Notes: a model not told the origin generated them from the sequence alone. A stretch of 64,000 bases of DNA from Pantoea coffeiphila (GCF_016909495.1 NZ_JAFBFW010000005.1:124001-188000), one strand, 5' to 3'; shown: positions 50,271 through 60,526, counted from the first letter of the stretch. Numbers and translations: made by a program.

Positions 50271-51347
50271 CTATTTACTCAATTCACGCAGTAGCCTGGT
50301 ATTGATATATAGCTTTTCTCGGCCAACGCTCATTTCCTCCAGCACGCCAATCTCGACCAGCTGCTTCAGGTAGACCGATGCTGTCTGGCGTTTTGCTACA
50401 CCGCGTTCAACAAGGTTGTCGATCCGGCAGTACGGCTGCGCAAAAAGGGTCTGGACAAGTTCATGAGTATAGATTTTCGGCAATTTCTCACGTACGTACT
50501 CTGCAGCTTCGGCCATCAACGATCGCACAATCGATATCTTGTCTGTCGTCCATCGGGATGTGCTCGTCACCGCTTCCAGCATAAATAATATCCATGCTTC
50601 CCAGTCACCGTTTTCGGTGACTCTGCGCAGCAGCGTGTAGTAATCATCGCGTCTTTCCAGAATAAAACGGGACAAATACAGGATCGGCAGAGAAAGCAAT
50701 TCACTCTGAATCAGATACAGAATATTCAGGATGCGGCCCGTTCTTCCATTTCCGTCCGGGAATGGGTGGATGCATTCAAACTGATAGTGCGCAATCGCCA
50801 TTTTCACCAGGGGGTCCAAATCATCATCCCCGTGTAAAAAACGTTCCCAGTTCGCCAGCAAGTCACGAATAGCCTCTTCACCCACTGGTGGCGTGTAGAC
50901 TACATGGTTATTTTGATCGCGTAATACCGTACCCGGAGTCTTCCTTATATCGGTTTGTACTGCGCGCAATTTGGTGCAGATAGCTATCGCGGTATTTGTA
51001 CAAAGCGGATATTTCTCAAGGTGGGTATAGGCGTCATAAAGCGCTGTGCGATAACGCAATGCTTCTTTGGTGGCAGGATCTGCCCCTTCTTCACGGTCAG
51101 CATACTGAAAAAGCCGATCGCTGGTGGTAACAATGTTCTCAATGCGTGAGGAATCTTTTGCTTCCAGCATCGGCAGGATGTTGATGAGTAAAGCCTGATC
51201 GGGGATCAGCTCACCGGCAGTTTTAAGCTCTGCGATTGCTGCGCGCGCACTGATACACGCTTTGAGCACACTGCGTGTTTCAATCTGCTCCAGGTCAGGC
51301 GGCAGGAGCGGCAAAGCGTTGTAAGGGGTTTGTGGATGCCAGTTCAT
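50271..51347 (-). CDS. fic: Fic-domain AMPylase, class II with winged-helix tail
   Basis: A 358-residue protein. The Fic motif HPFPDGNGRTGR starts near residue 194. An N-terminal inhibitory helix motif, S-x-x-x-E-N (SSRIEN, residues 66-71), marks a self-inhibited class II Fic protein, so no separate antitoxin is expected. The last 70 residues (YCRIDNLVERGVAKRQTASVYLKQLVEIGVLEEM) form a winged helix likely to bind DNA. Such proteins transfer AMP to target hydroxyls; the target is unknown. The promoter region contains large palindromic repeats it might bind. Confidence 0.92.
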   Translation of the reverse strand: MNWHPQTPYNALPLLPPDLEQIETRSVLKACISARAAIAELKTAGELIPDQALLINILPMLEAKDSSRIENIVTTSDRLFQYADREEGADPATKEALRYRTALYDAYTHLEKYPLCTNTAIAICTKLRAVQTDIRKTPGTVLRDQNNHVVYTPPVGEEAIRDLLANWERFLHGDDDLDPLVKMAIAHYQFECIHPFPDGNGRTGRILNILYLIQSELLSLPILYLSRFILERRDDYYTLLRRVTENGDWEAWILFMLEAVTSTSRWTTDKISIVRSLMAEAAEYVREKLPKIYTHELVQTLFAQPYCRIDNLVERGVAKRQTASVYLKQLVEIGVLEEMSVGREKLYINTRLLRELSK

Positions 51348-51360
51348 ATGTTTATAAAAA

Positions 51361-51519
51361 CCGTTTTTATCGACATATCGCCATAGTATGTCGATACCAT
51401 AAACATGTCATCCCAACATGTTTAAAAAATCGTGTTTTATCGACATATCGGCCAGATGTGTCGATGCCATAAACATGTTCGGGCCACATGTTTAAGCAAA
51501 GCGGTTTTATCGACATATA
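51361..51519. repeat. 70-bp direct repeats with nested palindromes upstream of fic
   Basis: Two full units (51361-51430, 51431-51500) and the start of a third (51501-51519) at an exact 70-bp period. Each unit holds a dyad TATCGACATA-N9-TATGTCGATA (less perfect in unit 2) and a second dyad AAACATGT-N7-ACATGTTT, perfect in both units while the 7-base loop differs. They begin 14 bases upstream of the fic start and also face ampC. The layout suggests a multi-site operator. Confidence 0.9.
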
Positions 51520-51530
51520 CTGAGAGGTAA

Positions 51531-52760
<1,230 letters not shown>

Positions 52761-52796
52761 CCTTTTTCAGCCTGCATCGGCAGGTTGATGTATTTC

Positions 52797-52832
52797 ACGG
52801 CGGTTGGTCGCACTGGTGCGATCGGCCGCCGT
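52797..52832 (+). terminator. Hairpin downstream of ampC
   Basis: ACGGCGG/CCGCCGT and GGTCGCAC/GTGCGATC form an extended GC-rich stem-loop 36 bases after the ampC stop. There is no T run, so it may be rho-independent only weakly. Confidence 0.45.
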
Positions 52833-53020
52833 AATGGTTATCAGGCACGCTCTAAATTACAGGCTCTCTGAGTTGCAATAAAAAGCCTGAGCCTGAGCCT
52901 GTGATTTAGATTCTCTGTTTTGACCTGATCCAATCGGGTGCCCGGCGAAAAGCCCAATATTGACCTCCTCGCGCAGGGCACCCGCTAATGCTTTTGCTAT
53001 TCGCTATTCTCAATAACTCA

Positions 53021-53764
53021 TCACACCAGCCCCTTCACCATATCCATCAGCTTCACCACATCTTCAGGCCGCGTGCAGCCCGTTGTTGGATCGATAATCG
53101 AGCTGTAGATATGCGGCATCACGCGCGGTACGCCCGCCTGCAGGCAGGTTTGCAGGATGATGCCGAAGTTATCCAGATCGATGCCGCCGGTGGGTTCAAT
53201 CAGCGTCATACCGTTGCGTGCGGCGGCGGTGGCCAGCGCGTGCAGCTCGGCCAGCGATTTCTCACCGCCCATCGGGAAAAACTTCGCCGCGTGTGCGCCC
53301 ATATCCTGCATCATCCGTACCGCCGCATCACAGGAGACGCGGGCTGGCGTTCCCTGGCTGCTGCTGACCCCGGTAGAGATCAGCACCTCGCCCGGCGTGC
53401 CGGTGGGGCTGACCAGCGCGTTGATATGCGTCTGCTCGCCGCCGGTTGCCGCCAGCGCACCGGCGGCAAAACCGCTGCCGGTAAAGGTCTGGTTAACGTG
53501 GGCCGGATGCACGGCAGAGGCGATCATCGCCGCCTTATAAAACTGCGACGGATCGCCCGCGCCCAGCCCGACGGAAACGGAAGGCACGGCGGCCGTCCAG
53601 CGCTTCACTTCGCGCACGCCCTCCTCAACGGAGGCAAACTGCGCGGAAAGCACGCCGATAACCGCATGGCCTTCGGCGGCGTCATAGATTTCCCTGGCGT
53701 TGGCGATATCTTTCGCCAGCACGTTAATCGCCACGCGCTGGCGATAAAAATTAATTTGCTGCAT
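53021..53764 (-). CDS. dgaF: 2-dehydro-3-deoxy-6-phosphogluconate aldolase DgaF
   Basis: 247 residues from the ATG at 53764 (MQQINFYRQRVAINVLAKDIANAREIYDAAEGHAVIGVL), which has AAAGGAG 10 bases upstream; an in-frame TTG at 53773 would sit on that site. DgaF splits KDGP into pyruvate and glyceraldehyde-3-phosphate, the last step of D-glucosaminate use. It overlaps the end of dgaE by 14 bases. The family has a TIM-barrel, with MTLIEPTGGIDLDNFG near residue 190. Confidence 0.9.
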   Translation of the reverse strand: MQQINFYRQRVAINVLAKDIANAREIYDAAEGHAVIGVLSAQFASVEEGVREVKRWTAAVPSVSVGLGAGDPSQFYKAAMIASAVHPAHVNQTFTGSGFAAGALAATGGEQTHINALVSPTGTPGEVLISTGVSSSQGTPARVSCDAAVRMMQDMGAHAAKFFPMGGEKSLAELHALATAAARNGMTLIEPTGGIDLDNFGIILQTCLQAGVPRVMPHIYSSIIDPTTGCTRPEDVVKLMDMVKGLV

Positions 53765-54860
53765 GTTCGGCAATCTCCTTTAAACGCGCCACGATAAGCG
53801 CCATTTCGCCCTCTGCCACCGTACGCGGATCGAGGCTGAAAACGCCCTGGTGCAGGTTGTAGCGGCGGGCATAAATCGCGATCTCCCCGCCGCGCAGCTG
53901 CGTCTCTACCTCGCGGGCGTCCAGCCCCAGCACGCTGGCCTCCACCCGGATGCGGATACGCCAGATGGCGCGACCCGCCTCATCCTGCTCGATGTCGGCC
54001 GCCAGCCCGCGAATCGCGGAAATCGCCTCGGCGGTGGGCTGGAGCTGTCCGGCGGTCACCACGGTCTGCCCCTGGTGGTAGTTCTCCAGCGCGTATACCA
54101 GCCCGACCATATTCTCCTTGCCGATTTTCATCGCCCGGGCAATGCCCTCGTGCTGGGCTTTGCAGGCGTCTATCCAGCGCGCTGTACCGGTAATAAAGCC
54201 GGAAGTCGGCGCGTTAAACGCCTTCGCGCCGCTGTAAATCACCATATCGGCCCCGCTGGCGACCCAGGCGTGCAGATCCTCTTCGGCGGCGGCATCGACG
54301 ATCAGCGGCAGCTCGTGCTGACGGGCGACCGCCACAAAGTCCGCAATGCTCAGCATGCCTTTCTGTACGCAGTGGTGCGATTTCACATACAGCAGTGCGG
54401 CGGTGCGCGGGGTAACCGCGCTTTCCAGCTGCCAGCGTGCAGACAGATTACTGGAGCCGACCTCCACCACCCGTCCGCCGCCGAGGCGGATGGCGCTGGT
54501 AATCGGTGCGCCGTAGTCCACGTTGTGCCCGCGCAGCATCACCACCTCGTTCGCCATGCCCGTGCTGTCCGGCATCATCGCCACGCGGGCCGGATCGCCC
54601 CGGGTAATGGCCGCGGCAACGGCGATGGCAATCCCCGCCGAGGCGCAGGAGGTGATATAGCTGGCCTCCGCGCCGGTATAGCGGGAAACCAGTTCGCCGC
54701 TGCGGTCCACCAGCCGGTCAATCTCCACAAAGGCAGCCGCCGCCTGCGCCGTGGCCTGCATCACTTCCGGGGCCACGCTGGATACGCCCAGAATGGTCAT
54801 CTTGCCGCAGGCGTTGATCACCCGTTTCAGCCCCAGACGTTGATAGATATTTTGCGTCAT
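53751..54860 (-). CDS. dgaE: D-glucosaminate-6-phosphate ammonia lyase DgaE
   Basis: A 369-residue PLP enzyme of the SelA-like/DgaE family. VIYSGAKAFNAPTSGFI near residue 210 contains the lysine that binds PLP; VDAAAEEDLH carries the cofactor aspartate. It converts imported D-glucosaminate-6-phosphate to KDGP with release of ammonia. It is fifth in dgaABCDEF, 3 bases after dgaD, and overlaps dgaF. Confidence 0.93.
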   Translation of the reverse strand: MTQNIYQRLGLKRVINACGKMTILGVSSVAPEVMQATAQAAAAFVEIDRLVDRSGELVSRYTGAEASYITSCASAGIAIAVAAAITRGDPARVAMMPDSTGMANEVVMLRGHNVDYGAPITSAIRLGGGRVVEVGSSNLSARWQLESAVTPRTAALLYVKSHHCVQKGMLSIADFVAVARQHELPLIVDAAAEEDLHAWVASGADMVIYSGAKAFNAPTSGFITGTARWIDACKAQHEGIARAMKIGKENMVGLVYALENYHQGQTVVTAGQLQPTAEAISAIRGLAADIEQDEAGRAIWRIRIRVEASVLGLDAREVETQLRGGEIAIYARRYNLHQGVFSLDPRTVAEGEMALIVARLKEIAEHAAN

Positions 54861-54863
54861 GAT

Positions 54864-55724
54864 TTACAGTACCCCCAGCAGCGAACAGACCACGCTCAGC
54901 GCGACAATCGACAGCAGAATGGTGGTGTAGCGCGGCCCTTTTTTCACCAGATAGAAGTAGACCGAGAACACCGCCGCCAGCGGCAGCAGGCCGGGAGCGA
55001 TCGAATCCAGGATCTGCTGCACCACCACTTCCGATCCTTCCAGCGCGCTGATCTTCAGCGGGGTAGTGATCTTCACATAGCTGGCAGACAGCGCGCCCAT
55101 CATAATCAGCCCCAGCACGTTGGCACCGTAGATCAGCTCTTTGATCCGCCCGCCCTGCAGCAGGCCGATTATCGAGTCGCGGCCCAGGGTGTAGCCTTTG
55201 TGGATCATGCCGTAGCTCACCGCCAGGGTAATCGCCGGATAGAGGATCAGTGGAATAATCCCGCCCATCGCGCTGCCGCCGGCGGCGAAGGGGATAAAGA
55301 TGGCGATCAGCAGCGGCATCACCGCCGCCCAGATGATCGAGTCACCCATCCCGGCCAGCGGCCCCATCAGGCCGGTTTTGATCCCGGTGATCGACGCGTC
55401 GCTGATCGGTTCGCCCCGCGTTTTTTGCTCTTCCATGGCGATGGCGATCCCCTGGATCACCGCGCCGAAGGTCTGCTCCGAGTTAAAGAAGTTCAGATGG
55501 CGTTTCAGCGCTTCGACCTGTTCCTCTTTCTGCGGATACAGTTTTTTGATAATCGGCGTCATCGAGGCGCAGAAAATCAGGCTCTGCAAACGCTCGTAGG
55601 AGCTGGAAACCTCCGCGCCCAGCCAGTAAATAAACCAGGCTTTGGTGATATCGCCCTTGGTCAGCGCCCGGCTCTCCCGTGCGCGCTCCACCAGTTCATG
55701 CTGCATTACGTCGCTGCTCATCAC
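54864..55724 (-). CDS. dgaD: D-glucosaminate PTS component IID
   Basis: A 286-residue mannose-family IID protein (ALTKGDITKAWFIYWLGAEVSSSYERLQSLIFCASM opening) with a C-terminal membrane part (PLLIAIFIPFAAGGSAMGGIIPLILYPAITL and ILLSIVALSVVCSLLGVL). With IIC it forms the sugar channel. Its ATG overlaps the dgaC stop by 4 bases. Confidence 0.93.
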   Translation of the reverse strand: MMSSDVMQHELVERARESRALTKGDITKAWFIYWLGAEVSSSYERLQSLIFCASMTPIIKKLYPQKEEQVEALKRHLNFFNSEQTFGAVIQGIAIAMEEQKTRGEPISDASITGIKTGLMGPLAGMGDSIIWAAVMPLLIAIFIPFAAGGSAMGGIIPLILYPAITLAVSYGMIHKGYTLGRDSIIGLLQGGRIKELIYGANVLGLIMMGALSASYVKITTPLKISALEGSEVVVQQILDSIAPGLLPLAAVFSVYFYLVKKGPRYTTILLSIVALSVVCSLLGVL

Positions 55725-56470
55725 GCCGCTCCTTCATTTTTCGCCAGGCCCTTAATCAGGAAGGCCACACAGGTACCGAAGATCGCCATCGCCATGATGT
55801 CTAACTTGAGGTACAGCACCGCAAAGAATCCGCCGATAAACCACGGCAGCAGGCTCTTTTTACCAATCACCATAATGGTGATGGCGAAGCCGAGCGCCGG
55901 GAGAATCCCGCCCATGATTTCAAAGGAGTGGGTCAGCCAGTGCGGCATCAGTTTAAGGAAACTTTCCACCACGTTCTGACCGAAGTAGTTGGCGGCAAAC
56001 ACCACCGGGAAGCGCAGCGCCAGCCCGAGCAGCGCCGGATAGAGAAAGGCGCAGCGCATAATGCCGGACATATTGGCGGTTTCGGCGTGCTTATCGGCCA
56101 TATGCACCCAGGCGGCGTTCAGCGTGCGGCGCAGCTGATCGAGGAACACGCCGATCACGCCAAACGGAATCGCCAGGGCAATCGCCAGGTTCGGATCCAT
56201 CCCGGCCTTCACGGCGATAGGGATCGAGATACAGGCGGCCAGCGCCGGGTCCGACGGCACGTTACCGCCGGGCGTGGAGGTCACGCCGAGGTACACCAGC
56301 TGCATGCCCGCGCCGATAATCATCGCCGTATGCATATTGCCCAACAGCAGGCCGACAAACACCGCGATCACCACCGGCTGTAGCAGCATGGCGGAAAGGG
56401 TATATCCGAGGCGTAAACGGGCAAACCAGTAGTACAGGCCCATCAGGCTTGCAAAGAGTAGAGTATCCAT
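55721..56470 (-). CDS. dgaC: D-glucosaminate PTS component IIC
   Basis: A 249-residue membrane protein of the mannose/sorbose IIC family, about seven hydrophobic segments. The signature IIGAGMQLVYLGVTSTPGGNVPSDPALAACI near residue 52 is typical. It transports D-glucosaminate while the IIA-IIB relay phosphorylates it. Confidence 0.93.
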   Translation of the reverse strand: MDTLLFASLMGLYYWFARLRLGYTLSAMLLQPVVIAVFVGLLLGNMHTAMIIGAGMQLVYLGVTSTPGGNVPSDPALAACISIPIAVKAGMDPNLAIALAIPFGVIGVFLDQLRRTLNAAWVHMADKHAETANMSGIMRCAFLYPALLGLALRFPVVFAANYFGQNVVESFLKLMPHWLTHSFEIMGGILPALGFAITIMVIGKKSLLPWFIGGFFAVLYLKLDIMAMAIFGTCVAFLIKGLAKNEGAA

Positions 56471-56494
56471 AATGTTATCCTTTACACCTTATCC

Positions 56495-56515
56495 TTCAGG
56501 CGGGCTGCGCCTGAA
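56495..56515 (-). other. Intercistronic stem-loop between dgaB and dgaC
   Basis: TTCAGGCG and CGCCTGAA form a perfect 8-bp stem with a 5-base loop in the 65-bp gap, the only sizeable gap of the operon. Such loops often protect the upstream mRNA and set the ratio of soluble to membrane PTS parts; that is inference here. Confidence 0.5.
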
Positions 56516-56535
56516 AGAGGGGTGCAGTGAGTGAG

Positions 56536-57021
56536 TTAGAATTTTTTCAGGATATCGTCCAGCGACTGCGGCTTATCTTCCGGGATGGTCTGGAAGAACA
56601 CCTGCACGCCGCGATCTCGCAGATCTTTCAGAATGCCGACGTCTTTCTCGTCCAGGGTGATGTTCTGGAAGACCGCTTTGCGGTTAGGTCCACCGCCCAG
56701 CCCGCCGACCTGCACATTGGTCACATCAAATCCCTGCTGTACCGCATCCTGGATCGCCGCCAGCGACGGGAACAGCACCAGTACTTTGCCGTCGCCGAGC
56801 TGGTTCTCTTTCCACGATGCCGCAAAGCTTTGATTGCTGTAGCAGTCCACTTTGATGTTCGGCGGTGCGGCCATCAGGTAGATGTTTTTCATAAACGGAT
56901 CGGCGTCCAGCTCGTCGCTGACTACGGCGATGCGGTTGGCCTGGGACTGCCCAACCCATTTGGTGACCACCTGGCCGTGAATCAGGCGGCTGTCAATGCG
57001 GCATAAAACGATCGTTGCCAT
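56536..57021 (-). CDS. dgaB: D-glucosaminate PTS component IIB
   Basis: 161 residues from the ATG at 57021 (MATIVLCRIDSRLIHGQVVTKWVG), with AAGGAAC upstream; the open frame extends into dgaA. The active histidine lies in RLIHGQV, near residue 15. It passes phosphate from DgaA to the sugar during uptake through IIC/IID. Confidence 0.95.
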   Translation of the reverse strand: MATIVLCRIDSRLIHGQVVTKWVGQSQANRIAVVSDELDADPFMKNIYLMAAPPNIKVDCYSNQSFAASWKENQLGDGKVLVLFPSLAAIQDAVQQGFDVTNVQVGGLGGGPNRKAVFQNITLDEKDVGILKDLRDRGVQVFFQTIPEDKPQSLDDILKKF

Positions 57022-57034
57022 GCTGTGTTCCTTT

Positions 57035-57469
57035 TTATTGTGGTTGTTGTAATTGACGAACGTGGGCGACCACGTCCAGGCAGCTGCTGCGCCCGGCATC
57101 GACCAGATCGGCCACGCAGTCGGTCAGCGGACCCGCATCGCGGCGGTCCAGCGCTTCCAGCAGCAGGGAGGCATTCAGCCCGCAAATCACCGCCACCGGG
57201 TAGTCCGCGCTGAGCCGCGCCGCCACGTTAGAGGTGGTGCCGCCGATAAAATCGGTGAGGATCAGCGAGCCGTGCGGCATCGCTTTCACCACGGCTTCCA
57301 CCCGCTGATAAAACTCGCCGAGCGTATCCACCGGCATCAGAGCGATTTCCATCACGCCCTGAATTTCGCCGGTCACCATGCGCAGGCTGTTGCAAAGCTG
57401 TTCTCCCCAGCCGCCGTGGGTCAGCAGCAGGATCTGGGGCAAGGGTTCAATAGGGACAGCGGTAGTCAA
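57035..57469 (-). CDS. dgaA: D-glucosaminate PTS component IIA
   Basis: A cytoplasmic IIA protein of the mannose family; the phosphorylated histidine is in LLLTHGGWGEQL. The frame opens with a TTG at 57487, but a strong AGGAGG lies after it and 5 bases before another TTG at 57469, so I place the start there (144 residues, MTTAVPIEPLPQILLLTHGG). Phosphate comes from HPr. It is the first gene of the operon, 41 bases after the sigma-54 promoter. Confidence 0.9.
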   Translation of the reverse strand: MTTAVPIEPLPQILLLTHGGWGEQLCNSLRMVTGEIQGVMEIALMPVDTLGEFYQRVEAVVKAMPHGSLILTDFIGGTTSNVAARLSADYPVAVICGLNASLLLEALDRRDAGPLTDCVADLVDAGRSSCLDVVAHVRQLQQPQ

Positions 57470-57509
57470 AGTGGCCTCCTGGCTCAATTACGTTTACAGA
57501 CGTACATAG

Positions 57510-57525
57510 AGCAAGGGCTGTGCCA
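57510..57525 (-). promoter_or_regulatory. Sigma-54 promoter of dgaABCDEF
   Basis: On the minus strand, TGGCAC-N5-TTGCT is an essentially perfect -24/-12 sigma-54 promoter. Transcription would start near 57499, about 30 bases before the dgaA start. The adjacent gene encodes a sigma-54 activator with a GAFTGA loop, which supports it. Confidence 0.9.
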
Positions 57526-57557
57526 GAGTTTGTGTCACGCGGGGAAGGGGGCAGGCA

Positions 57558-57580
57558 CGGCGGGGCGCGGGGCCCCGCCG
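57558..57580 (-). terminator. GC-rich hairpin between dgaR and dgaA
   Basis: CGGCGGGG and CCCCGCCG form an 8-bp stem with a 7-base loop, 10 bases after the dgaR stop. It lacks a T run but may limit read-through into the dga operon. Confidence 0.5.
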
Positions 57581-57589
57581 GATAAGGGA

Positions 57590-60388
57590 TTAACCGTAAA
57601 GCAGTTCGTAGATATAAAAATATTCCGCGTCGGACATTCTAATGGCGTAGGCCTCTTCAATCGGCAGAAACGCGGTTTTGATGACACTAAGCGCGCGGAC
57701 ATCGAGATCGGGCCGGTTTTCCAGCGCCATCTGTAACGGTTTTCGATTAATCACGATACGCTCGACCATGCAGCAGCAGTGGATCAGGAAGCGCAGTGTC
57801 ACCTGGCGGCTCGGTTTGAGCGAAAGGGCGGTGGTGAGATGGTCAAATACGCTCTCCATCTCCTTCAGTATGCGCTGAGGATTGAGCACCGAGATGTGGT
57901 TGATGATGCTTTCCATCGTTAGCGCGCTGATAAAACGCATCGCGCTGCGCTCCATTTCCAGCCGACGTTCGGCGCTGGAGAGATCCGGCGTCAGCAGGCT
58001 CAGCACCAGCTCCGGCCCCTGCTCGGAGAACAGCTCTTCCAGCGAGATAAAAGGAATATCCGGCAGCCCAGGCTGGAAGGTGCCGACGATGCCCGCCAGC
58101 CGTTCACCGGGCTTCAGCGCCTGCTGCACGCGTTCCAGGCTGCGCACCTCGTTGTAATCGAGGATCGCCAGCCGGGTATCCTGCGACATCAGCTCGCCGA
58201 AACTTTCCTCCAGCACCTTTTTGATTTTCTCTGCCGTGCCCATGCCGGTAATGCAGGAGATGGCCAGCACCTTGCCGCCGTGCTCCTGCTGCGGCGTGCA
58301 GAACTGGCTGGCAATGCCTTTATCCTGCATCAGCTGGGCCAGCTGCGGCAGATCGCTGGTTTCATAGCTGAGATCCAGCCCCACTTCCAGCAGGCTGGTC
58401 AGGGTGATATTTGGCATCAGCAGCACGTCGATCTGGAACAGTTTGCTGATGGTGCTGCCAAAATGGACCAGCGAACCGATATCCACCATCAGGATCAGCC
58501 GCCGGTACTGGCGGGCCTGAATCATCTGCGTCAGCGTTTCCAGCGTATCGTGCACCGACTGTTCAAACGGCATATCAATGGCGCTGAACAGCTCGCGTTC
58601 CAGCACCCGGTTCACGTACTGCGCCATGCTGGTGGCGGTAGTCGCGCCGTGGGCAATCAGGATCACCCCGCAGTCGGGGCTGGCGTCGATCCGCTGGCGG
58701 TAATGGCGGCACTCCTTAAGGAACAGGCACAGCCAGACGACTTCCGTCGCCGGGCACTGAATATGCAGCAGCTCGTTGATTTTACGGCACAGCAGGGTGG
58801 CATTCTCGTACTCATCCTTACAGCGGTCGAGGATCAGATTCGATGAATAAAGCTGTGGGATCAGTCCACGCTGTACGTAACCAATCAGCGCGAGGAAGTG
58901 TTTGCGCAGCGGGTTCAGCAGGTTTTCCGGCAGGGCAAAGCCCAGCACCTGCTCCACGCAGCCGATCAGCAGCGTGACCCGCTCTTCGATCCGATCGCCG
59001 TAGCGCGGCGGATGCGCGGTACTGTCGCGGCTGTAGAGTCCGTATTCAAAAATCGAGCTGAGCTTATTTTTCAGGATCGCCAGCGTTTCCGCGGGCGGCA
59101 CGTTGCTGTTGCGCAGGTTGACGTATTCGCGGGTCAGGAAGCTGTAGAACAGATCGCTCTCTTCCGCCTCCATCCCGCTGGCCAGCGAGGTTTTTAACGC
59201 GGGCAGAGTGCGCGCATCCACGCTCAGCCGCTCCTTACCGGCAAACAGACCATCCACCAGCTGGCGCTGTTCTGGCGTGGCGTTAAACGGGTTCTCTACC
59301 AGTTGCTTATCCAGCTGGAGCGTATCGTTATGTTCCGTCATTCCCGCCGCCCAGGCCTGCGCGCACAGGAACTGAATATCGCTTTTCAGCTGGCCGATAT
59401 TGCCCTCCAGCGGCTTATTCAGCAGCCAGAGCAGCAGCGTTTTATCAATGCTGACGGTGCGCTCGATCTTGCGGCTTTCACGCTGTAAGAAGCCAACGAT
59501 CAGTTCGATCTGTTCCTCAACCGTTCTCTGACGGATGCCCGGCAGATCGATGCAGACCTGAATTCGCCGCTGGAAGGTGCGCAGCAGGGCGGAGCTGACC
59601 GGTTCGGTCGTGGCACAAATCAGCCGGATGGCAATCGGGCGCGGCGTGCTGCTGGTTCCCAGCGGGCGATACTCGCCCTTATCAAGGATAGAGAACAGTT
59701 TTTCCTGGCCTTCATACGGCAGGCGATGCACTTCATCCAGCAGTAGATAGCCGCCGTCCGCCTGCTCCACCAGCCCGATTTTATTTTCGCTGGCACCGGT
59801 AAACGCGCCCTGGCGATGTCCGAACAGATGGGAAGAGAGTAGCTCCGGGTTGTGGGCGTATTCCGCGCAGTTAAAGTAGACCAGCGGCGGGGGAGTTCCG
59901 GCCGTGTGCTTGCAGGCAAAGCGATGCATCAGCTCGGCGAAAAAGGTTTTTCCCACACCGGAAGGGCCGGTCAGCAACACGTGCAGCCCGTGTGGGTAGA
60001 GCACGGCGGCACGGCCTTTTTCCACCGCATCGCGCAGGCTGCGATCGAAGCCAGTCAGCGCGGTGAAGGGATCGTCGGTAGCGTGATTTTCCCGGCGCGG
60101 CAGCAGGTCGGCGATCGATCGCACTTCGCGCTCGGACTCATCCAGCGAACGGCCCAGCAGCGCTTCCGCCGCCCGGCGGTGCAGAAAGAACACCGGACGG
60201 CCACGGCTTTTGATCGCCAGGCCATCATTCCACAGCTGATTAAGGTCCTTGCTCACCGAGTTGCGCGCCAGCCCGAGGTTAAATCCCATCGCTTCGGCGG
60301 TGCAGGCTTTTTCCTCCGCCAGATCGGTCAGGCTGAGTCCCTGCGTTAACCGTTCCAGCTCCCCAAGTATGATTTCAATCCGTTTCAT
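57590..60388 (-). CDS. dgaR: Sigma-54-dependent activator DgaR (LevR type)
   Basis: 932 residues from the ATG at 60388 (MKRIEIILGELERLTQGL); the open frame upstream runs into a repeat and is spurious. An N-terminal helix-turn-helix is followed by an AAA+ domain (Walker A GPSGVGKTFF near residue 144, QGAFTGASE for sigma-54 contact near 206), then PTS regulation domains with a IIA-like block (GVILIAHGATTATSMAQYVNRVL) and a IIB-like block. It senses PTS phosphorylation state and drives dgaABCDEF. Confidence 0.93.
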   Translation of the reverse strand: MKRIEIILGELERLTQGLSLTDLAEEKACTAEAMGFNLGLARNSVSKDLNQLWNDGLAIKSRGRPVFFLHRRAAEALLGRSLDESEREVRSIADLLPRRENHATDDPFTALTGFDRSLRDAVEKGRAAVLYPHGLHVLLTGPSGVGKTFFAELMHRFACKHTAGTPPPLVYFNCAEYAHNPELLSSHLFGHRQGAFTGASENKIGLVEQADGGYLLLDEVHRLPYEGQEKLFSILDKGEYRPLGTSSTPRPIAIRLICATTEPVSSALLRTFQRRIQVCIDLPGIRQRTVEEQIELIVGFLQRESRKIERTVSIDKTLLLWLLNKPLEGNIGQLKSDIQFLCAQAWAAGMTEHNDTLQLDKQLVENPFNATPEQRQLVDGLFAGKERLSVDARTLPALKTSLASGMEAEESDLFYSFLTREYVNLRNSNVPPAETLAILKNKLSSIFEYGLYSRDSTAHPPRYGDRIEERVTLLIGCVEQVLGFALPENLLNPLRKHFLALIGYVQRGLIPQLYSSNLILDRCKDEYENATLLCRKINELLHIQCPATEVVWLCLFLKECRHYRQRIDASPDCGVILIAHGATTATSMAQYVNRVLERELFSAIDMPFEQSVHDTLETLTQMIQARQYRRLILMVDIGSLVHFGSTISKLFQIDVLLMPNITLTSLLEVGLDLSYETSDLPQLAQLMQDKGIASQFCTPQQEHGGKVLAISCITGMGTAEKIKKVLEESFGELMSQDTRLAILDYNEVRSLERVQQALKPGERLAGIVGTFQPGLPDIPFISLEELFSEQGPELVLSLLTPDLSSAERRLEMERSAMRFISALTMESIINHISVLNPQRILKEMESVFDHLTTALSLKPSRQVTLRFLIHCCCMVERIVINRKPLQMALENRPDLDVRALSVIKTAFLPIEEAYAIRMSDAEYFYIYELLYG

Positions 60389-60526
60389 CTCTTTACCGCT
60401 TAAAAATAAATGACGATTGAGAACATACACTAATCGGCGGGTGGAGAAAGAGACGAGGGTTACAGATGCGGGGTGGGATGGGATTGCTGCGAGTCTTGCT
60501 GCCGGGTTGCGTTGAGATTGGCGAGT

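Noticed and set aside
51361..51519. CRISPR-like reading of the repeats before fic
   Set aside because: The 70-bp units have no variable spacers of constant length; they are direct repeats of whole units with internal dyads, and no cas genes are present.
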